Shown here in pieces: positions 30,839-38,771 of a stretch of DNA of 49,593 nt. This DNA is from CAZMGG01 sp964565715 (GTDB lineage Bacteria; Planctomycetota; UBA1135; UBA2386), in assembly GCA_964565715.1 (NCBI GenBank), contig CAZMGG010000028.1:1-49593 (forward strand). Reading direction: 5' to 3'. The notes beneath the pieces were generated by a model that saw nothing but the letters and a program-made list of their open reading frames with translations, was not told where the DNA came from and did not search any database. Position 1 is the first letter of the stretch; every line of letters begins with the position of its first letter. The translations under genes and the position numbers were made by a program.

Positions 30839-32115
30839 TGACGGCGGGGCGCGAGCGCGTCGCGGCGATCGTGCCCGCCGCCGGTCGCGGCGAGCGGCTG
30901 GGCCAGGACAAGGCCCTGGTGGATCTGGGCGGCCGGGCGGCGATTGCGCGGATCGTCGAACAGTGCCTGGGCGGCGGCGTCGACGAGGTGGTGATCGTGC
31001 GGGCGGAGGGAGCCGCGGCGTTGCCGGACCTGGGGGCGCGGGCGCGCACGGTGACGGTGGCGGCCGGCGGACAGATGGCCGACAGCGTGCGGGCGGCACT
31101 GGCGGGGCTGGATCCGGCGTTCGGGCGGGTGGTGCTGTTCCCGGTGGACCACGCGCTGGTGCAGGCCGACACGGTGTGGGCATTGCACGCGGCGCTGGGC
31201 AGTGATCCCGGAACCGGCATCGCGCTGCCGCTGTTCCGCGGGCGGGTCGGGCATCCGGCGGCGTTCCGGCGGGGGGTGATCGAGAAGTTGCGCGAGCCGG
31301 GCGTGGGCACGCTGCGCGACGTCGTGCGTGGCGATCCGGGGCTGGTGACCGCGGTGCCGACCGCCAATCCGTGGGTGCTGTGCGACCTGGACCGGCCCGA
31401 GGACCTGCGGGCGGCGCGGGCTTCGTTGTCGGGTCAGCCCTGGCCGGTGGTGGAGCAGATGTGGCGGCATCGCAGCGTCCGCGCCTACCGGCCCGAACCG
31501 CTGGCCGAGGGCCAGCTCGAGCGGCTGGTGGACGCGGCGCGGCGGTGCAGCACGTCGAGCATGATCCAGGCATACGCGGTGGTGGCGGTGGCCGACGCGG
31601 CGCGCCGGGGCGAGATCGCGATGTTGTGCGGCGACCAGGAGCACATCCGGCAGGCACCGCTGTTCCTGGCCATCTGCGCCGACCTGCACAAGATCGGGAT
31701 CGCCTGTGCGCGGCACGGCGAAGGGCTGCCGGCGGACAGCCTGGAGCTGTTCCTGCAGACCACGGTGGATGCGGCGTTGCTCGGCCAGAACCTGCAGCTC
31801 GCCGCCGAGGCCGAGGGGCTCGGCGCCTGCATGATCGGCGGCGCCCGCAACCGGCCGGTCGAACTGGCGGCGCTGCTGGGCCTGCCGGCGCACTGCTTCG
31901 TGCTGTTCGGCATGACCATGGGGCATGCCGCGGAGGAACCGGTGGACCGGGGGCGGATGCCGCTCGCCGGCGTGCTGCACCACGAGCGCTACGACCGGGC
32001 CGCCGCCGAGGCGGCGGTGGACGGCGCCGACGCGGCGATGCGGGCCTGGGCGGCGCGGGTCAACGCCGAGCGCGGCGGCTACCAGGGCCGCCCGGTCGAC
32101 GAGCAGAAGGGCTGA
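30838..32115 (+). CDS. MobA-like nucleotidyltransferase fused to an NfsA-type nitroreductase, ended by an in-frame TGA
   Basis: This is a 425-residue protein; ATG 30838 overlaps the previous stop. Residues about 1-195 are a MobA/MocA/GlmU-like nucleotidyltransferase: AAIVPAAGRGERLGQDKALV, VVLFPVDHALVQADTVWAL, GHPAAFRRGVIEKL and NPWVLCDLDRPEDLRAA. Residues about 200-425 are a nitroreductase of the NfsA/FRase-I type: EQMWRHRSVRAYRPEPLAEG, ARRCSTSSMIQAYAVVAV, FLAICADLHKIG and QNLQLAAEAEGLGACMIGG. The fusion is uncommon. Translation stops at TGA 32113-32115, but the same frame continues for 36 codons with a sequence that looks like the missing nitroreductase C-terminus (see 32113-32226). The protein may therefore be truncated, with the normal tail lost. 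Confidence 0.8.
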   Translation: MTAGRERVAAIVPAAGRGERLGQDKALVDLGGRAAIARIVEQCLGGGVDEVVIVRAEGAAALPDLGARARTVTVAAGGQMADSVRAALAGLDPAFGRVVLFPVDHALVQADTVWALHAALGSDPGTGIALPLFRGRVGHPAAFRRGVIEKLREPGVGTLRDVVRGDPGLVTAVPTANPWVLCDLDRPEDLRAARASLSGQPWPVVEQMWRHRSVRAYRPEPLAEGQLERLVDAARRCSTSSMIQAYAVVAVADAARRGEIAMLCGDQEHIRQAPLFLAICADLHKIGIACARHGEGLPADSLELFLQTTVDAALLGQNLQLAAEAEGLGACMIGGARNRPVELAALLGLPAHCFVLFGMTMGHAAEEPVDRGRMPLAGVLHHERYDRAAAEAAVDGADAAMRAWAARVNAERGGYQGRPVDEQKG

Positions 32116-32226
32116 GCCGAACGGATGGCCCGGGCCTGGGGCAGTGACAGCCGCTACCTCAGGAACCGGCGCAGCCTGGGGGCCGAACTGGAGCGGCTGG
32201 GGCTCGGCGCCTGGGGCCAGGGTTGA
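32113..32226 (+). other. Detached C-terminal tail of the nitroreductase after an in-frame TGA
   Basis: Reading through TGA 32113-32115 in the same frame gives AERMARAWGSDSRYLRNRR and then SLGAELERLGLGAWGQG before the next stop at 32224-32226. NfsA-type proteins end with a Trp-led segment (W..., basic residues, L...L...GF/W). TGA differs from TGG (Trp) at one base, exactly where that Trp is expected. An ATG at 32125 could start a free 33-residue peptide. A nonsense mutation, sequencing error or readthrough are the main explanations. Confidence 0.65.
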
Positions 32227-32333
32227 GCGAAGGCGCCGAACCGCCCATGGCAGGGGCCGAATCGCTCAATTCTGCAACGCTCGGCGACCGATCTGGGGAT
32301 CGTTCCCCCGTCCTTCCAACGCCCCACCTCCGC

Positions 32334-33083
32334 ATGCGAACGCTCCCGTCGGCCCTGGCCCTGGCCTGTCTCACCTGTGGTTGCTCGTCGTTCGGCGTGA
32401 AGGGGCAGCTGGGCTACACGGCGATGAGCCTCGGCGGGGACGTGGCCCTGTCGCCCAGCGGGTCCGGCACGATCCGGCAGGACATCGAGAGCGGCCTCGG
32501 GCTCGGCGACCCGCAGGGCTCGGTCTACGGCCGGCTCGAACTCGACTGCGGCGTGCCGGTGCTGACGGTCTCGGGCTTCACCTTCCAGGAGGAAGGGCAG
32601 GGCCAGCTCGGCCCCCAGTTCGGCCAGATCCCGGCCGGCACGACGGTGCAGAGCGAGGTGGACTTCACCAACTTCAAGGCGGCGCTGGCCTTCGACATCG
32701 ACCTGGGGGTGGTGAAGGTGGCGCCGGGGGTCGCGGTCGACGTGTTCGACATGGACATCCAGGTGCGCGACTCGCTGGGCCTGTCCAACGAGGACATCGA
32801 CGTGCTGGCGCCGGTGCCGATGGCCTTCCTGCGGGCCACGGTGGACCTGGGCGCGGTGGCCCTGGTCGGCGAGGGCGGCTACATGAGTCTCGACGTCGAC
32901 GACGTCGACGGCACGTTCTGGGATGCCGAGGGCTGGATCGAGGTCCGGCCCACTGGCGGCTTGTTCCTGTTCGGCGGTTACCGTCACATCTCGATCGCCG
33001 GCACCGGCATCGTCGACAATCAGGACTTCGACGCCGACCTGACCATCGCCGGGTGGCAGGTGGGCGGTGGCTTCCGGTTCTAG
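32334..33083 (+). CDS. Outer-membrane beta-barrel-like lipoprotein (tandem paralogue 1)
   Basis: This is a 249-residue protein. I chose ATG 32334 because it gives a lipoprotein signal peptide (RTLPSALALACLTCGCSS); the frame is open further upstream without good sequence. The rest alternates short beta-strands (GYTAMSLGGDVALSPSGSG, VYGRLELDCGVPVLTVSGFT, AFLRATVDLGAVALVGEGGY, GGLFLFGGYRHISIAG) and ends in GGGFRF, a C-terminal Phe typical of outer-membrane barrels. The next gene is a clear paralogue. The function is unknown. The 107 bp upstream contain a CGATC/GATCG hairpin (32289-32302). Confidence 0.72.
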   Translation: MRTLPSALALACLTCGCSSFGVKGQLGYTAMSLGGDVALSPSGSGTIRQDIESGLGLGDPQGSVYGRLELDCGVPVLTVSGFTFQEEGQGQLGPQFGQIPAGTTVQSEVDFTNFKAALAFDIDLGVVKVAPGVAVDVFDMDIQVRDSLGLSNEDIDVLAPVPMAFLRATVDLGAVALVGEGGYMSLDVDDVDGTFWDAEGWIEVRPTGGLFLFGGYRHISIAGTGIVDNQDFDADLTIAGWQVGGGFRF

Positions 33084-33092
33084 AGGTCATCC

Positions 33093-33857
33093 ATGATCCG
33101 CACTCCGCTCCTCGCTCTCGTCGTCTGCAGCCTCGCCGGCTGCGCGCCGCAGGTGTTCCGCGCCGATGCCGGCGCGATGTTCGTGCGTCCGCGCGGCGAC
33201 GTGGCCCTGCAGAACTCCGCCGGCAACCTCGTGCTGGGCAACAACCAGAACGACATCGACAGCGGGATGCAGCTCGGCGAGACCGAAGGCACGCCGTTCG
33301 TCCGGCTGCAGGGCGACTGGGAGGGCCATCGCGTCCGCGCCCACGGCTTCGGCCTCGACCAGGACGGCAACGGCGCCCTGCAGGGCGACTTCGGCAACAT
33401 CCCGGTGGGCACGCCGGTGTCGACGTCCCTGGAGTACGTGTCGATCGCGCTGAACTGGAGCTACGACCTGATCCCGGACACGACCTTCCGGCTGGCGCCG
33501 GGCCTGCAGGCCGGCTTCTACAGCATGAACGTCGCGGCGCGGTCGATCGCGCCGGCCGCCACCGAGAAGGTGTCGACGGCGGTGATCGTGCCGCAGGCCT
33601 ACGTGGAGGGCGAGGTCGACCTCGGGCTGCTGGCCTTCACCGGCAGCTTCGCGGTGATGTCGGCGGACCTGCGCGACGCCAACGGCCGCTACCTGGATGC
33701 CGAGGCGGCGGTGGCGCTGCGGCCCGACCGCGACTTCGAGATCCTGGCGGGCTGGCGCTACATCGTCCAGGACGCCCACGGCGTCGCCACGTCCCGCGAC
33801 TTCGACGCCGACGTCTACCTGAACGGCTGGTTCATCGGCGGCGGCGTCCGCTTCTAG
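33093..33857 (+). CDS. Outer-membrane beta-barrel-like lipoprotein (tandem paralogue 2)
   Basis: This is a 254-residue protein starting at ATG 33093, 9 bp after its paralogue. The lipobox is VVCSLAGC (Cys17). The same layout as the previous gene recurs: RADAGAMFVRPRGDVALQNS, IDSGMQLGETEGTPFVRLQG, FGNIPVGTPVSTSLEYVSIA, LAPGLQAGFYSMNV, and the ending FDADVYLNGWFIGGGVRF, which matches FDADLTIAGWQVGGGFRF in the neighbour. The shared IDSG/IESG..LGE/LGD and GNIPVGT/GQIPAGT positions support duplication and divergence. Its stop shares a CTAG with the convergent solute-binding lipoprotein gene. The function is unknown; a small porin-like role is possible. Confidence 0.72.
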   Translation: MIRTPLLALVVCSLAGCAPQVFRADAGAMFVRPRGDVALQNSAGNLVLGNNQNDIDSGMQLGETEGTPFVRLQGDWEGHRVRAHGFGLDQDGNGALQGDFGNIPVGTPVSTSLEYVSIALNWSYDLIPDTTFRLAPGLQAGFYSMNVAARSIAPAATEKVSTAVIVPQAYVEGEVDLGLLAFTGSFAVMSADLRDANGRYLDAEAAVALRPDRDFEILAGWRYIVQDAHGVATSRDFDADVYLNGWFIGGGVRF

Positions 33858-34849
33858 GGCGCCGGCAGCAGCCGCTGGCCGAGCGCCGCGCGGCAGTGCT
33901 CGCCGCGCAGGAACTGCAGCAGGCGCGCGGTGGCCTCGTTGCCCGGCCCCGCCACCACCAGGATCAGACGCTGGCCGTAGGGGTAGGTGCTGGCGGCGAA
34001 GGCCTCGGCCGTCGGCAGGACGGTGTCGATGGCCAGCAGGCGGATCTCCGGCGCGCGCCGGGCGGCGGCGAGGCGCACGACGCCGACGGCGCCGGGCGTG
34101 CGCAGCAGCTGGTCGAACACCTGCTCGTCGAGCTCGGTCCGCACCACGCCGCGATCGGGGAACGGATCGCCGGGGATCAGCGCCCGGGCGGCACGTTCGG
34201 CCACCGCGCCGGTGGGCAGCACCAGGGCGACACCGCCGGCATCGCTGCCGAAGCACGACCAGTGGCCGGTCTGGCCGGTGAGGAGCTGGCGCACCTGCAG
34301 CTGGCTGAGGTTGTGCACGGTCCGCTGCGGGCCGGTGGCCAGCGCGAACACCTCGTGGCCGAGTTCGTGCTGGCGCAGGCCGGCGCGGACGTCGCGGGCC
34401 GACAGGTCGCCCAGCACGATGGCGGCATCGGCGCGGCCGACCTGCACCAGGTCGATGGCGTCGCGACCGCTGGCGGTGGCCCGCGTCAGGTCGAAGGCCG
34501 ACTGTTCGCGCTCGAAGGCGTCCTCGAGGTCGGCGGGCAGGAACTCGGCGACGCCCAGGCCGAGCGTCACCGCCAGCAGGCGCCGGGGCGCCTCCTCGCT
34601 GCGCACGGCCACCTCACCGGCCGGCGCGGCGTGGGCCGGAACCGCCGCCGCGACCAGGTCGCCCTGCAGGAACGGCACCGGCGCCGTGCCGGCCGGCGGG
34701 GCCTGCCGCAGCAGCTGCTGCAGGCTCAGCTCCGGATCACCCGGCGGCTCGGCGCAGGCCGCCAGCGACAGACCCAGCAGGGTGATCGCGCTCCAGCGCG
34801 CCGCAGACGACCGCGTCCGCGGTCCAACAGGTGCCCCGTTCTCCAACAC
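33854..34849 (-). CDS. PstS-like periplasmic substrate-binding lipoprotein
   Basis: This is a 331-residue protein; the start is GTG 34849 (TTG at 34846 is possible). Lipobox LSLAAC sits near residue 32. The body resembles a phosphate/PstS-like type 2 periplasmic binding protein: SAFDLTRATASGRDAIDLVQ, VGRADAAIVLGDLSARDV, VFALATGPQRTVHNLSQLQV, RQLLTGQTGHWSCFG, DEQVFDQLLRTPGAVGVVRL and the PYGQRLILVVAGPGNEATAR region near the C-terminus. Those features are typical of PstS-family proteins that accept oxyanions. No permease or ATPase genes are adjacent, so the ligand and transport role are unproven. Confidence 0.75.
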   Translation of the reverse strand: MLENGAPVGPRTRSSAARWSAITLLGLSLAACAEPPGDPELSLQQLLRQAPPAGTAPVPFLQGDLVAAAVPAHAAPAGEVAVRSEEAPRRLLAVTLGLGVAEFLPADLEDAFEREQSAFDLTRATASGRDAIDLVQVGRADAAIVLGDLSARDVRAGLRQHELGHEVFALATGPQRTVHNLSQLQVRQLLTGQTGHWSCFGSDAGGVALVLPTGAVAERAARALIPGDPFPDRGVVRTELDEQVFDQLLRTPGAVGVVRLAAARRAPEIRLLAIDTVLPTAEAFAASTYPYGQRLILVVAGPGNEATARLLQFLRGEHCRAALGQRLLPAP

Positions 34850-34995
34850 TTCCGCCCTCCCGATGCGGCGTCATCGGACAGGGCATGCGCCGGCGTCGGA
34901 AAACGCGACAGGCGGACCGCGGGCGCGGTCGATGGCAACGGCGCCTGGCCAGCGGGACTTTCCCGCGACGCCAGCTCAGGCGGGCGGCCGCGGGC

Positions 34996-36129
34996 TCACC
35001 AGTGGAGCTGGTAGACGGCGCCGCGGCCGAGCCCGACGAAGCCGTTGTTGGCCGCCGCCAGGTTGCCGGTGGCGGAGACGACCGACATGGGCAGCGGCGT
35101 CCCGCCGACCTGGCTGCCGAGGGTCAGCGCGATGCCATCGGACGTGGTCAGCGGGAAGGTCGGGTTGACGCGGTCGTCCAGCGCGATCCACTGCGCCAGC
35201 AGCGTCATGTTCTGGTAGGAGGCCTGCGCCGGGATCGGCAGCGTGTACTCGGCGAAGCCGCCCGCCGAGGTCGGCCGCATCACGGTGGTGATGAAGTCGA
35301 CGTAGGCGAAGCAGCCGGGCATGCCATAGCCGGTGAGGTCGAGCGGCAGCGGATTGCCGCCCCAGCTCGTCGAACCGAAGCCGAGCCCGGTCAGCGCGAA
35401 CGACGACGCCGGCCCGCCGAACAGGTAGATGCGCAGGGTGTCGCCGGGATTGGGCGCGAAGCCGCCGGCGCGGTTCTCGCCGGTCGGGCAGCCGACGGTG
35501 GTCGGACCGATCAGACCGACGGTGCCGGTGTTGGCGGCCACCGGGTTCAGCCCGTCGACGAAGTAGGTGAAGGTGTTGCCGTTCGACTCGTAGGCTTGGT
35601 GGTCGACGCCGAGGTTGCCGCCGCCGTAGAGGAACGGCACGTCGAACACGAACTGGATGTTGAACGGCGCCGGGCCCATGGCCGGCATCGTCTCGCTCGG
35701 GAACGAGGTGACCTTCGGCAGGTAGACCAGCGTCCAGCCGGCCGCCGCGGCGGTGGGGAACAGGTAGGACGGGTTCTGCGCCGACTGGTCCGTGTTGCCG
35801 AGCCGGACCTGCCACACCGGGTTGGGGCTGGTGCGGCCGGTGCGACTCATCGGCGACTCGGTGTAGCCGTTGGTGTCGCGCCGGTAGGCGATCCGGTGGA
35901 TCGAGGCGTTGGCCGGCACCGCGGTCAGCAGCGAGCGGTCGGTGTACTGGACGAAGCGGATCCGGTTGTAGGCGAACGGCTCCTGCTCGAGCCCCGGCGC
36001 CTCGACGCTGGCGAACTGCGGCGGGATCACCGCCGAGTTCTGGGCGCGTGCGGCGTCGGCGGCCACCACGCCCAGCATCGCAACGGTCAGCAGGGAAGCG
36101 ACGGAATGGGCGGCGTCGGTGTGTGGCAT
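34996..36129 (-). CDS. Secreted protein with planctomycete C-terminal module, function unknown
   Basis: This is a 377-residue protein. ATG 36129 gives a signal peptide (SVASLLTVAMLGVVAADAAR, then AQ). Residues about 30-245 are beta-rich and unassigned (FAYNRIRFVQYTDRSLLTAV, PFNIQFVFDVPFLYGGG, TFTYFVDGLNPV). The last 165 or so residues follow the same plan as the C-terminus of the Kelch-like protein at 2427-3800: GCPTGE, GDTLRIYLFGGPASSFALTG, LPLDLTGYGMPGC, then strands to the end. It is probably secreted or surface-bound. It is divergent from pdxR across 227 bp. The 146 bp downstream, toward the solute-binding gene, hold nothing I recognise. Confidence 0.75.
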   Translation of the reverse strand: MPHTDAAHSVASLLTVAMLGVVAADAARAQNSAVIPPQFASVEAPGLEQEPFAYNRIRFVQYTDRSLLTAVPANASIHRIAYRRDTNGYTESPMSRTGRTSPNPVWQVRLGNTDQSAQNPSYLFPTAAAAGWTLVYLPKVTSFPSETMPAMGPAPFNIQFVFDVPFLYGGGNLGVDHQAYESNGNTFTYFVDGLNPVAANTGTVGLIGPTTVGCPTGENRAGGFAPNPGDTLRIYLFGGPASSFALTGLGFGSTSWGGNPLPLDLTGYGMPGCFAYVDFITTVMRPTSAGGFAEYTLPIPAQASYQNMTLLAQWIALDDRVNPTFPLTTSDGIALTLGSQVGGTPLPMSVVSATGNLAAANNGFVGLGRGAVYQLHW

Positions 36130-36243
36130 GGGATCGCGCGAGGCTAGCGGGCCACGGCCGCACCGGAAGGTGCTCCAGGCACCACGCGTGTAACAGGTGC
36201 CGCTGGCGGCGGCGCTAGCCGCCGCCAGCGCCGCATCCAATGA

Positions 36244-36272
36244 CATAAGCGTCTGCAATAAAACAGCTTATG
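36244..36272. promoter_or_regulatory. Inverted repeat CATAAGC-N15-GCTTATG in the pdxR divergent region
   Basis: CATAAGC (36244-36250) and GCTTATG (36266-36272) are perfect 7-bp arms with an AT-rich 15-bp spacer, in an island of low GC between pdxR and the divergent secreted-protein gene. It is a candidate operator or upstream activating site; the protein that binds is unknown. Confidence 0.45.
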
Positions 36273-36299
36273 CGATACAGGTCGACGCGCGGGCCAATC

Positions 36300-36343
36300 G
36301 GACAAATTGTCCTGATTGACCCTGTGCCAATCCTGGCTACACC
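36300..36343 (+). promoter_or_regulatory. Candidate pdxR promoter with overlapping palindrome and direct repeats
   Basis: GGACAA-A-TTGTCC (36300-36312) is a perfect dyad. ATTGTCCTG (36306-36314) and ATTGACCCTG (36315-36324) form adjacent near-direct repeats. TTGACC (36316-36321) and TACACC (36338-36343), 16 bp apart, look like -35/-10 elements, so a regulator bound to the repeats would overlap the -35. MocR-type regulators often bind direct repeats near their own promoters, so autoregulation by PdxR is plausible. Confidence 0.45.
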
Positions 36344-36356
36344 TGTCCGCCCTCGC

Positions 36357-37841
36357 ATGCTTCCCTTCCCCGACCTCGACCGCGCCTCTGCCCTGCCCCT
36401 CGCGGCGCAGATCGCGGCCTTCTATCGGGAGGCCATCGAGGCGGGACGGATCCGCCCCGGCGAGCGGCTGCCGCCGATCCGCGCCGTGGCCGAGGCGAGC
36501 GGCGTCACCCGTGCGACGGTGCAGGAGGCGTATCGCCGGCTGGGCGATGGCGGCCTCGTGAGCGGCGAGGTCGGCCGCGGCACGGTGGTGCAGGCCACGG
36601 CGGCGGCGCCCGCGACCACGGCCGACGGGCGACCCGGCGCGCTGAGCCCGTTCGCCGACGCGGCCCTGCGTCACGCCCAGGACGCGCCGCAGGCGCCGCC
36701 CCTGCCGCCGGGCCGCACGCTGGTCGCCAACTTCGCCGACCTGCCGCCGGACGGCGCACGCTTCCCGGTGACCGACCTGCGCGCGGCGCTCGACCACGTG
36801 CTGCGCACCCGCGGCGCCGAACTGCTCGGCTACCACCATCCGGCGGGGTTGCCCGAACTGCGCGCGCTGCTCGCCGACCGCGAGGGCGACGGCGGGCCGC
36901 CGGAGTCGGTGCTGGTGACCAGCGGCGCGCAGCAGGGCATCGACCTCGTGCTGCGCACCCTGTGCGCGCCCGGCGACGCCGTCGCGGTGCCGGTGCCGAC
37001 CTACCAGCAGCTGTTCGGCCTGCTGAAGGCGCACGGCCTGCGCTGCGTGCCGGTGCCCGCCGGCGCCGACGGCCTCGACATCGCTGCGCTCACCGCGGTG
37101 ATCGCGCGCCCCGACGTGCGGCTCGTGTACCTGATGCCGACGTTCCACAACCCGACCGGGCGCACCCTCGATCTCGCCCAGCGGCGGGCGTTGATGGCGG
37201 CGGTGGCGGCGACCGGCGTGGTCGTGCTGGAGGACGAGTTCGAGCACGCGCTGCGTTTCCGCTGCGAGCACCTGCCGACGCTGCAGAGCCTCGATCCGCG
37301 CGGCCGCACGGTGACGGTGCACACGTTCTCCAAGGGCCTGTTCCCGGGCCTGCGGGTCGGCTGGGTGCGGGCCGGCGCCCAGCTCCTCGAGCCGATGGCG
37401 GCGGTGAAGCGCTTCATGGACCTGGAGACCAGCCCGCTGCTGCAGGCGGCGCTGGTCGAGTTCATCGGCCGCGGTCACCTCGACCGCTGCCTCGCCGAAC
37501 TGCGCGCCGACCTCGGCGCGCGCCACGCCGCCGCCAGCGCGGCGATGCGCGAGCACCTGCCGGCGGAATGCCGCTGGGCCGAGCCCGATGGCGGCCTGCT
37601 GCGCTGGGTCGAGCTGCCGCAGCCCGGCCAGGGCGACCAGGTCGCCGAGCTGGCCGCCGCCCGCGGCGTGCGCACGGTGCCCGGCCGCGTGTTCGATCCC
37701 CTCGGCCGCCCCTGTCGCGGCCTGCGCCTGTCCCTGTCGCGCGCCGACGCCGTCGCCATCGGGCGCGGCGTCGCCGTGCTCGGCGGATGCGCGGCCGAGG
37801 TGCTGCGCCCCGCCACGTCCCCTTCCCGACTGTTCCTGTGA
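36357..37841 (+). CDS. pdxR: MocR/GntR-family transcriptional regulator of PLP synthesis
   Basis: This is a 494-residue protein starting at ATG 36357. An N-terminal GntR winged helix (residues about 12-80: LAAQIAAFYREAIEAGRIRP, GERLPPIRAVAEASGVTRAT, VQEAYRRLG) is joined by a Pro/Ala-rich linker (about 80-120) to an aminotransferase fold-type I domain with YLMPTFHNPTGRTL (264-268) and the PLP lysine Lys326 in VHTFSKGLFPGLRVGW. This is the architecture of MocR regulators. Immediate linkage to pdxS and pdxT (8 bp to pdxS) identifies it as PdxR, which senses PLP and controls pdxST in other bacteria. That its target here is the same operon is inference from context. Confidence 0.88.
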   Translation: MLPFPDLDRASALPLAAQIAAFYREAIEAGRIRPGERLPPIRAVAEASGVTRATVQEAYRRLGDGGLVSGEVGRGTVVQATAAAPATTADGRPGALSPFADAALRHAQDAPQAPPLPPGRTLVANFADLPPDGARFPVTDLRAALDHVLRTRGAELLGYHHPAGLPELRALLADREGDGGPPESVLVTSGAQQGIDLVLRTLCAPGDAVAVPVPTYQQLFGLLKAHGLRCVPVPAGADGLDIAALTAVIARPDVRLVYLMPTFHNPTGRTLDLAQRRALMAAVAATGVVVLEDEFEHALRFRCEHLPTLQSLDPRGRTVTVHTFSKGLFPGLRVGWVRAGAQLLEPMAAVKRFMDLETSPLLQAALVEFIGRGHLDRCLAELRADLGARHAAASAAMREHLPAECRWAEPDGGLLRWVELPQPGQGDQVAELAAARGVRTVPGRVFDPLGRPCRGLRLSLSRADAVAIGRGVAVLGGCAAEVLRPATSPSRLFL

Positions 37842-37849
37842 GGCATCCC

Positions 37850-38770
37850 ATGGCCACCGTCCACGACCATCCCGTCGCCGTTCCCGGTTTCACCGCCGAG
37901 GAACTCGTCACCAAGATCGGCTTCTGCAACCAGCTCAAGGGCGGCGTCATCATGGACGTCGTGACGCCGGACCAGGCGCGCATCGCCGAGGACGCCGGCG
38001 CCTGCGCGGTGATGGCGCTGGAGCGCGTGCCGTCCGACATCCGCAAGTTCGGCGGCGTCGCCCGCGCCAGCGACCCGGAGATGATCATCGGCATCCAGAA
38101 GGCGGTGAGCATCCCGGTGATGGCCAAGGTCCGCATCGGCCACTTCGTCGAGGCGCAGGTGCTCGAGGCCCTGGAGGTCGACTGCGTCGACGAGAGCGAG
38201 GTGCTGACGCCCGCCGACGAGCAGTTCCACGTCGACAAGCGCCGCTTCAGGACGCCGTTCGTGTGCGGCTGCCGCGACCTCGGCGAGGCCCTGCGCCGGA
38301 TCCACGAGGGCGCGGCGATGATCCGCACCAAGGGCGAGGCCGGCACCGGCAACGTCGTCGAGGCGGTGCGGCACATGCGGGCGCTGATGGGCGGCATCCG
38401 CGAGCTGCGCGGGCTCGACCCGAAGGCGCTCGAACGCAAGGCCACCGAGCTGCGCGTGCCGGTCGAACTGGTGGCCTGGGTGCAGGAGCACCAGCGGCTG
38501 CCGGTGCCGAACTTCTCGGCGGGCGGCATCGCCACGCCGGCGGACGCGGCCCTGATGATGCAGCTCGGCGCCGAGGCGGTGTTCGTCGGCTCGGGCATCT
38601 TCAAGTCCGAGAACCCGGCGGTGCGCGCCCGCGCCATCGTCCGCGCCGTGGCGCACTTCGACGAGCCGAAGGTGCTCGCCGAGGTGTCGATGGGGCTCGG
38701 CGACGCGATGCCGGGCCTCGAGGTCGCCTCGATGGAACCGCACGAGCGGCTGGCCAGCCGCGGCATCTGA
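37850..38770 (+). CDS. pdxS: Pyridoxal 5'-phosphate synthase subunit PdxS
   Basis: This is a 306-residue protein, normal length, starting at ATG 37850. It is highly conserved: GFCNQLKGGVIMDVVTPDQA (Asp36), ALERVPSDIR, VMAKVRIGHFVEAQVLEAL with Lys93, VDESEVLTPADEQFHVDK, FVCGCRDLGEALRRI, IRTKGEAGTGNVVEAVRHM with Lys161, and NFSAGGIATPADAALMMQLG. These lysines hold the covalent intermediates that form the PLP ring from ribose 5-phosphate and glyceraldehyde 3-phosphate, using ammonia from PdxT. It lies 8 bp after pdxR and 1 bp before pdxT, giving stoichiometric expression of the 12+12 complex. Confidence 0.97.
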   Translation: MATVHDHPVAVPGFTAEELVTKIGFCNQLKGGVIMDVVTPDQARIAEDAGACAVMALERVPSDIRKFGGVARASDPEMIIGIQKAVSIPVMAKVRIGHFVEAQVLEALEVDCVDESEVLTPADEQFHVDKRRFRTPFVCGCRDLGEALRRIHEGAAMIRTKGEAGTGNVVEAVRHMRALMGGIRELRGLDPKALERKATELRVPVELVAWVQEHQRLPVPNFSAGGIATPADAALMMQLGAEAVFVGSGIFKSENPAVRARAIVRAVAHFDEPKVLAEVSMGLGDAMPGLEVASMEPHERLASRGI

Positions 38771-38771
38771 C

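Noticed and set aside
32113..32115. Selenocysteine insertion at TGA
   Set aside because: The expected residue is Trp, not Cys or Sec; no selenoprotein family fits, and I saw no convincing SECIS-type stem-loop just after the codon.
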